Source: Bacteroidota bacterium
Lineage (GTDB): Bacteria > Bacteroidota > Bacteroidia > Sphingobacteriales > Sphingobacteriaceae
Reading direction: 5' to 3'
DNA: 27,457 nt
Assembly: GCA_013286985.1 (NCBI GenBank)
Contig: JABDEQ010000032.1
Location: 1-27,457 of the forward strand
In this document: positions 24,092-27,457 of the stretch, piece by piece
Position numbering within the stretch: position 1 is the stretch's first letter
Layout: each line of letters opens with the position of its first letter
Program-made: the position numbers and the translations under genes
The notes under the pieces: generated by a model
The model's database searches: none
The model's input: the letters and a program-made list of their open reading frames with translations, nothing else
Told to the model about the DNA's origin: nothing

Positions 24092-24724
24092 TTAACAACA
24101 GGAATTATGGGTAAGCTGTTCAGCTCCTTCCAATGCTTCTTTGCCCTCACTATAACAGAACCAGCATAAACCTAAAGAACCGAGTACATCGAGATAGCCT
24201 AAATGCGTCCAGTGATAGAGTAAACTCGAAGCTAAAAGTACAACCGACATATACACACAAACCATCGTGCAATTGCCATCTGCAATGATTGCTTTGGAAT
24301 CCAATTTGCGGCCTGTATTAATTTTTAGCCTGGCTAAAATAAGCATAACCGTTATGGATATGGCAGCAATTACTACTCCCCAAATAGTAGTTACCGGGTG
24401 ATGATGGGTGACGATAGCTGTAGCTGAACTTATCACGAGCAAAGCGATCAGTATGTAAAAGGAGTAGCCTGTTATTTTCAAAGCGACAATTTCCCCTTTG
24501 CTCTTACCGCTTTCCACATTTCGCTGTATCCGGCGGATCATGATAAAAATCCCAATACCGGAAATGACCTCGATGATACTATCGAGGCCAAATCCAAATA
24601 AAGTTAAAGTTTCATCATGCGCGCCCATTAGAACCGACACCAAACCCTCCAGCGTATTGTAGATAATCGTGAACACGCTTAGCCCTAAAGCGAGCTTGTA
24701 TTGTTGTGCTGTTACTGTTTTCAT
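24092..24724 (-). CDS. Cation transporter, cation-diffusion-facilitator-like
   Basis: The 210-residue protein has about six hydrophobic segments (near 12-30, 41-64, 84-103, 113-131, 153-172, 177-192), like a compact cation diffusion facilitator without a cytoplasmic tail domain. Membrane acidic residues include Asp48 and Glu52 in LFGFGLDSIIEV; where classical CDFs have HxxxD this one has ADGNCTMVC (Asp149, Cys152, Cys156), so the metal site seems altered toward Cys. A HHH run (107-109) and terminal HNSCC could bind metal. It is last in an operon and overlaps the receptor gene by ATGA, so export of the metal linked to that receptor is likely. Which metal is not visible. Confidence 0.75.
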   Translation of the reverse strand: MKTVTAQQYKLALGLSVFTIIYNTLEGLVSVLMGAHDETLTLFGFGLDSIIEVISGIGIFIMIRRIQRNVESGKSKGEIVALKITGYSFYILIALLVISSATAIVTHHHPVTTIWGVVIAAISITVMLILARLKINTGRKLDSKAIIADGNCTMVCVYMSVVLLASSLLYHWTHLGYLDVLGSLGLCWFCYSEGKEALEGAEQLTHNSCC

Positions 24725-26907
24725 AGTTTAAATTTAATGCCGCCATTTACCACAAAGCCATCCAGCGGCGCGTAAATATCTTTAAAATCAGGATCGGTAA
24801 TACTGCCACTATAAATAGGGCCAAATTTGGTTTGCCGGGTATCCGTCAGGTTTTCGAAGTTGATAAACAGCGAAAACCGTTCCCAAATCTTTTCAGCCAT
24901 TAATCCGGCCAGCCAATAACCTCGCCCGGTAGTGCCATCATTCAATTGCTGCGAACTGAAATAATAAGCTTCTGCACCAATCTTGAATTTGCCCTCGACC
25001 TCGTAAACTAATACATTATTCAGCCTGTTTTTAGAAACTAATGGGTAGGGCGTAACGATGTTATTAGCATGTTGATTAACGTCTGCCAATGTATAACCCA
25101 AAAACAGCTTAAAATTGCCATAAGTTAGCTTGACATTGGTTTCCATGCCTTTGGTATCAAGGTTACCTTGTGGCTGCAAATATTGCAGATTTCCATTGGC
25201 CAAAGGTGTAAGGATTATTGGATTGTTGATCCGGGTATAAAAAAATAGTTGATTAATGCTGAAACTTACCTGGTCGTTAAACAGACCCGTACGATAATTG
25301 ATATCGTAGTTCGCACCATAAGAACGTTCTGCTTTTGTATTAGTTACATCTATGGGTAATACGCTCCTAAACTCTATGCGTTCCGCATCTTCAGTAAATA
25401 CGGTTGGTGCTTTATAACCTAAACCACCACCTAAACGGGTAGAGAAATGCGTATTAATCTTATAAAGAGCAGAAATATGGGGTAAGAAGAAAAAACCGTA
25501 TGCATTATGATAATCGCCCCGCACTCCGGATTCCAAAATAAATTTGTCCGTGGTATTCCAGGTATTCTGTACAAAGCCGCCTATGGTTTGATAATTATAG
25601 CTGCGCAATGGAAAACTGCTGTTTTTATCTTCGCTGAAATTATCTGTCAGGTAATTGATACCCGCTACCCAATCCGTCTTTTCACTGGTATAGGAATAAT
25701 TAGCTTCGCTGTAACTCGACACCTGCACACCGGAAAAACGGTAATTTGGCAGGTTAATACTGCGGTCGAAATAGCTAACGCTGTTTTTAAAAGTCAGTTT
25801 TTCTTTGTTATTCAGTTTATGATCGAGCTCTACCTGCGAACTGTAACGGCCCGTTTTGTTTAATTCAAAATAAGAATGTTGAGCATCACCATCACCTTTC
25901 AGGTATTGCATATCTCCGCCGATCCTGCTTTCAATGGTGGAATTGATACCGGTTATTAAGGTCGTACGGTCGTTCAGATAAAAGAATAGCTTGGGGTTTA
26001 ATGTGTAACGATTAAATCTAGGGATAGCCGATAAGCCGATCCCTGCCGGGTCATAGGGCGTACCATGGTCATAACCTCCATACAAAGTAATACCTACCTT
26101 TTGAAACTTCTGCGAATAAAAACCACTGGCATCCAGGCCCAAAGCAGATGTGCCATTTAACAAGAAATCTAACTGACGTTCATTGGTTGGTGTTTTTGAT
26201 ACTAAATTGACTAACCCGGCAATTGCGCCGCCGCCGTATAATGTAGAGGACGAGCCTTTGATCACCTCCACTTGTTTTAAATCGAGTGGTGCAATTTGCA
26301 ACAGACCCAAACCGCCAGAAAAACCGGAATATAAAGGAAAACCGTCCCGAATTATTTGTGTGTATTTACCATCCAATCCCTGTATGCGGATGCTGGAATT
26401 GCCACTTGTAGCGGATGTTTGTTGCGTTTGGATACCCGTGCTTTCGGCCAGCATCATCCGTATATCGCCGGGTTTCATATTTCCCTTTTCATCCAATTCG
26501 TCACCGGAGATCACCTCAACGCGAGTCGGTGTATTGGCAATGGTCCGGCTGCTGCGGGTGGTACTGATAATAACCGCATCCAGTTCTTCACCATCGCCTT
26601 TACCGGATGGCTGTAGTAAAATAAGTATTGGTGCGTTTTGAGCTAAAGGAAAGGTAAGCGTGTCTAACCGGTTTTCATAACCTACATAGCTGAATTTAAC
26701 GATTTGTTTTCCGTTAGGGATTTTAGCCAGGATGATCAAACCTGCAGTATCAGATGAGGCACCAATTGCCGTGCCTTGCAATAATGCACTGGCGCCGATA
26801 ATTGGCTCATTTGTTTTGGCGTCTTTTATAATCGCCTTAAATGTACTTTGAGAATACGCTATAGCAGTATAAAGAAGTGCTATTAACAGCACAGTTATTT
26901 TTTTCAT
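24721..26907 (-). CDS. TonB-dependent outer membrane receptor
   Basis: The 728-residue protein has a signal peptide (1-20, ending AYSQ), a carboxypeptidase-regulatory-like domain (about 22-100, STFKAIIKDAKTNEPIIGAS), then a plug domain (about 120-240) with RTIANTPTRVEVISGDEL, IRIQGLDGKY, IIRDGFPLY and VEVIKGSSSTLYGGGAIAG. A 22-strand beta barrel fills the rest and ends in VNGGIKFKL. It imports a substrate across the outer membrane using TonB energy. There is no SusD partner, so the substrate is probably a metal complex or cobalamin-like molecule rather than glycan. The gene lies between a Cys-rich exported protein and a cation transporter, which supports a metal. Confidence 0.92.
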   Translation of the reverse strand: MKKITVLLIALLYTAIAYSQSTFKAIIKDAKTNEPIIGASALLQGTAIGASSDTAGLIILAKIPNGKQIVKFSYVGYENRLDTLTFPLAQNAPILILLQPSGKGDGEELDAVIISTTRSSRTIANTPTRVEVISGDELDEKGNMKPGDIRMMLAESTGIQTQQTSATSGNSSIRIQGLDGKYTQIIRDGFPLYSGFSGGLGLLQIAPLDLKQVEVIKGSSSTLYGGGAIAGLVNLVSKTPTNERQLDFLLNGTSALGLDASGFYSQKFQKVGITLYGGYDHGTPYDPAGIGLSAIPRFNRYTLNPKLFFYLNDRTTLITGINSTIESRIGGDMQYLKGDGDAQHSYFELNKTGRYSSQVELDHKLNNKEKLTFKNSVSYFDRSINLPNYRFSGVQVSSYSEANYSYTSEKTDWVAGINYLTDNFSEDKNSSFPLRSYNYQTIGGFVQNTWNTTDKFILESGVRGDYHNAYGFFFLPHISALYKINTHFSTRLGGGLGYKAPTVFTEDAERIEFRSVLPIDVTNTKAERSYGANYDINYRTGLFNDQVSFSINQLFFYTRINNPIILTPLANGNLQYLQPQGNLDTKGMETNVKLTYGNFKLFLGYTLADVNQHANNIVTPYPLVSKNRLNNVLVYEVEGKFKIGAEAYYFSSQQLNDGTTGRGYWLAGLMAEKIWERFSLFINFENLTDTRQTKFGPIYSGSITDPDFKDIYAPLDGFVVNGGIKFKL

Positions 26908-26961
26908 GAATGAATGATGATTGAGTTAATACTTGAATATCAGCGAAAGGCTGTAAGAGCA

Positions 26962-27279
26962 TTAACTTAATTGAGGCGGCTGCCAGATCGAAAGTGAAAC
27001 CTTCTGAACGTAAGGCTGTTGATAATCTGCGTAAATAGTAACTCTATTTTCACCAGTTGGTTTAAGATTAAGCGTAAAACGCTTTGCTATAATAAATCCT
27101 ATACAAGTGCCACAGGTAAAAAATGGGGAGCAGCCGTGGCACTCTTTCTCTTTAATTGGCGATTTACCGGACAATTCCTTGGTGGCAAATTTATCGCCCT
27201 GACAATCATTATCTGCGCAACATGGCTTTAAAGAAAGCATAATCACGTAAACCGATAATATGATGCAGAATATTTTCAA
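26962..27279 (-). CDS. Small Cys-rich exported protein (DUF6660-like)
   Basis: The 105-residue protein begins with a hydrophobic signal (MKIFCIILSVYVIMLSL) followed by CCADNDC (20-26) and a second cluster CHGCSPFFTCGTC (47-59). Seven cysteines outside the signal suggest metal or disulfide chemistry in the periplasm. The C-terminal half is beta-like (RVTIYADYQQPYVQKVSLSI). It resembles the DUF6660-type proteins often located before TonB receptors in Bacteroidetes metal operons, though this is from memory. It is first in the operon, 54 bases ahead of the receptor gene, and could hand metal to or sense metal for the receptor. Confidence 0.65.
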   Translation of the reverse strand: MKIFCIILSVYVIMLSLKPCCADNDCQGDKFATKELSGKSPIKEKECHGCSPFFTCGTCIGFIIAKRFTLNLKPTGENRVTIYADYQQPYVQKVSLSIWQPPQLS

Positions 27280-27343
27280 GCTTCAAATATAGCCGTTCAT
27301 TGTTAATTGACCAAACACAACTTCTCCACTTTGGCTACAACTA

Positions 27344-27388
27344 TTTATATTGAGTTTGTAATCTATAAGTTAACTAACTCAATATAAA
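27344..27388. promoter_or_regulatory. Palindromic operator candidate between divergent genes
   Basis: TTTATATTGAGTT (27344-27356) and AACTCAATATAAA (27376-27388) are perfect 13-bp inverted repeats with a 19-base spacer, which itself contains the palindrome AGTTAACT (27368-27375). The site ends 5 bases before the ATG at 27394 and lies 65 bases before the minus-strand metal operon start, as expected for a dimeric regulator controlling both directions. Confidence 0.6.
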
Positions 27389-27393
27389 TATAT

Positions 27394-27457
27394 ATGCAAA
27401 GTCAATTTAATTTTGGTGAGATAACAGCCAAAGCTGCTGATTATCTCGAAAAGGAGT
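27394..27457 (+). CDS. Start of a divergent gene (3' end outside window)
   Basis: Only 21 codons are visible, reading MQSQFNFGEITAKAADYLEK. They are too few to identify a family. The position directly behind the palindromic site and divergent from the metal operon would suit a transcription regulator of that operon, but that is inference from context. Confidence 0.55.
   Translation, partial: MQSQFNFGEITAKAADYLEKE

Noticed and set aside
1..27457. CRISPR array, tRNA or rRNA genes
   Set aside because: No regularly spaced direct repeats and no cloverleaf or ribosomal sequence was recognised in reading; a covariance-model search would be decisive.

Overview
The window looks like the genome of a Bacteroidetes bacterium, most likely a Sphingobacteriaceae-type soil organism (Pedobacter/Mucilaginibacter-like). 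Reasons: TonB-dependent receptors with a carboxypeptidase-regulatory-like N-terminal domain, weak AT-rich ribosome binding regions, moderate GC, and a Bacteroidetes-style PRTRC accessory block. No rRNA, tRNA or CRISPR array was recognised. The taxonomic placement is an inference from gene content.

Left part (1-3.1 kb, plus strand): the tail of an unknown gene, a secreted HExxH gluzincin-type metallopeptidase, and an HNH-type zinc-ribbon nuclease candidate. Converging on the nuclease is a 1305-residue minus-strand protein (3185-7102): SMEK domain, STAND-type P-loop NTPase, long helical-repeat tail. This is the architecture of an anti-phage sensor-effector.

Middle part (7.3-13.3 kb, minus strand): a four-gene operon read right to left. 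It starts with a lipoprotein carrying one CxxCH haem motif, followed by a large GH31 enzyme whose motifs resemble alpha-1,4-glucan lyases, a beta-rich protein of unknown function, and a small CBM20 starch-binding protein. The last three have no signal peptide, so they probably act on cytoplasmic alpha-glucan.

Mobile part (about 13.9-24.0 kb, plus strand): a complete group II intron (about 14062-15935) carrying a reverse transcriptase/maturase sits inside a GC-rich structured block with a 15-bp inverted repeat. After a second, 26-nt imperfect inverted repeat comes a tightly packed accessory operon: ssb, a DUF932 plasmid/phage-type gene, several small unknown genes, then the PRTRC cassette (E, C, F-like, B, ThiF). 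PRTRC C is a ubiquitin-like protein, B an E2-like protein with a recognisable active-site Cys motif, and ThiF an E1-like enzyme, so three parts of a ubiquitin-like pathway lie together. A stand-alone DarG-type macro domain follows. No integrase, relaxase, JAB peptidase or ParB is visible, so this is only part of an integrative or plasmid-like element.

Right part (24.1-27.3 kb, minus strand): a metal-handling operon of a small Cys-rich exported protein, a TonB-dependent receptor and a cation-diffusion-facilitator-like transporter. A 13-bp palindromic operator candidate separates it from a divergent gene cut off by the window end.
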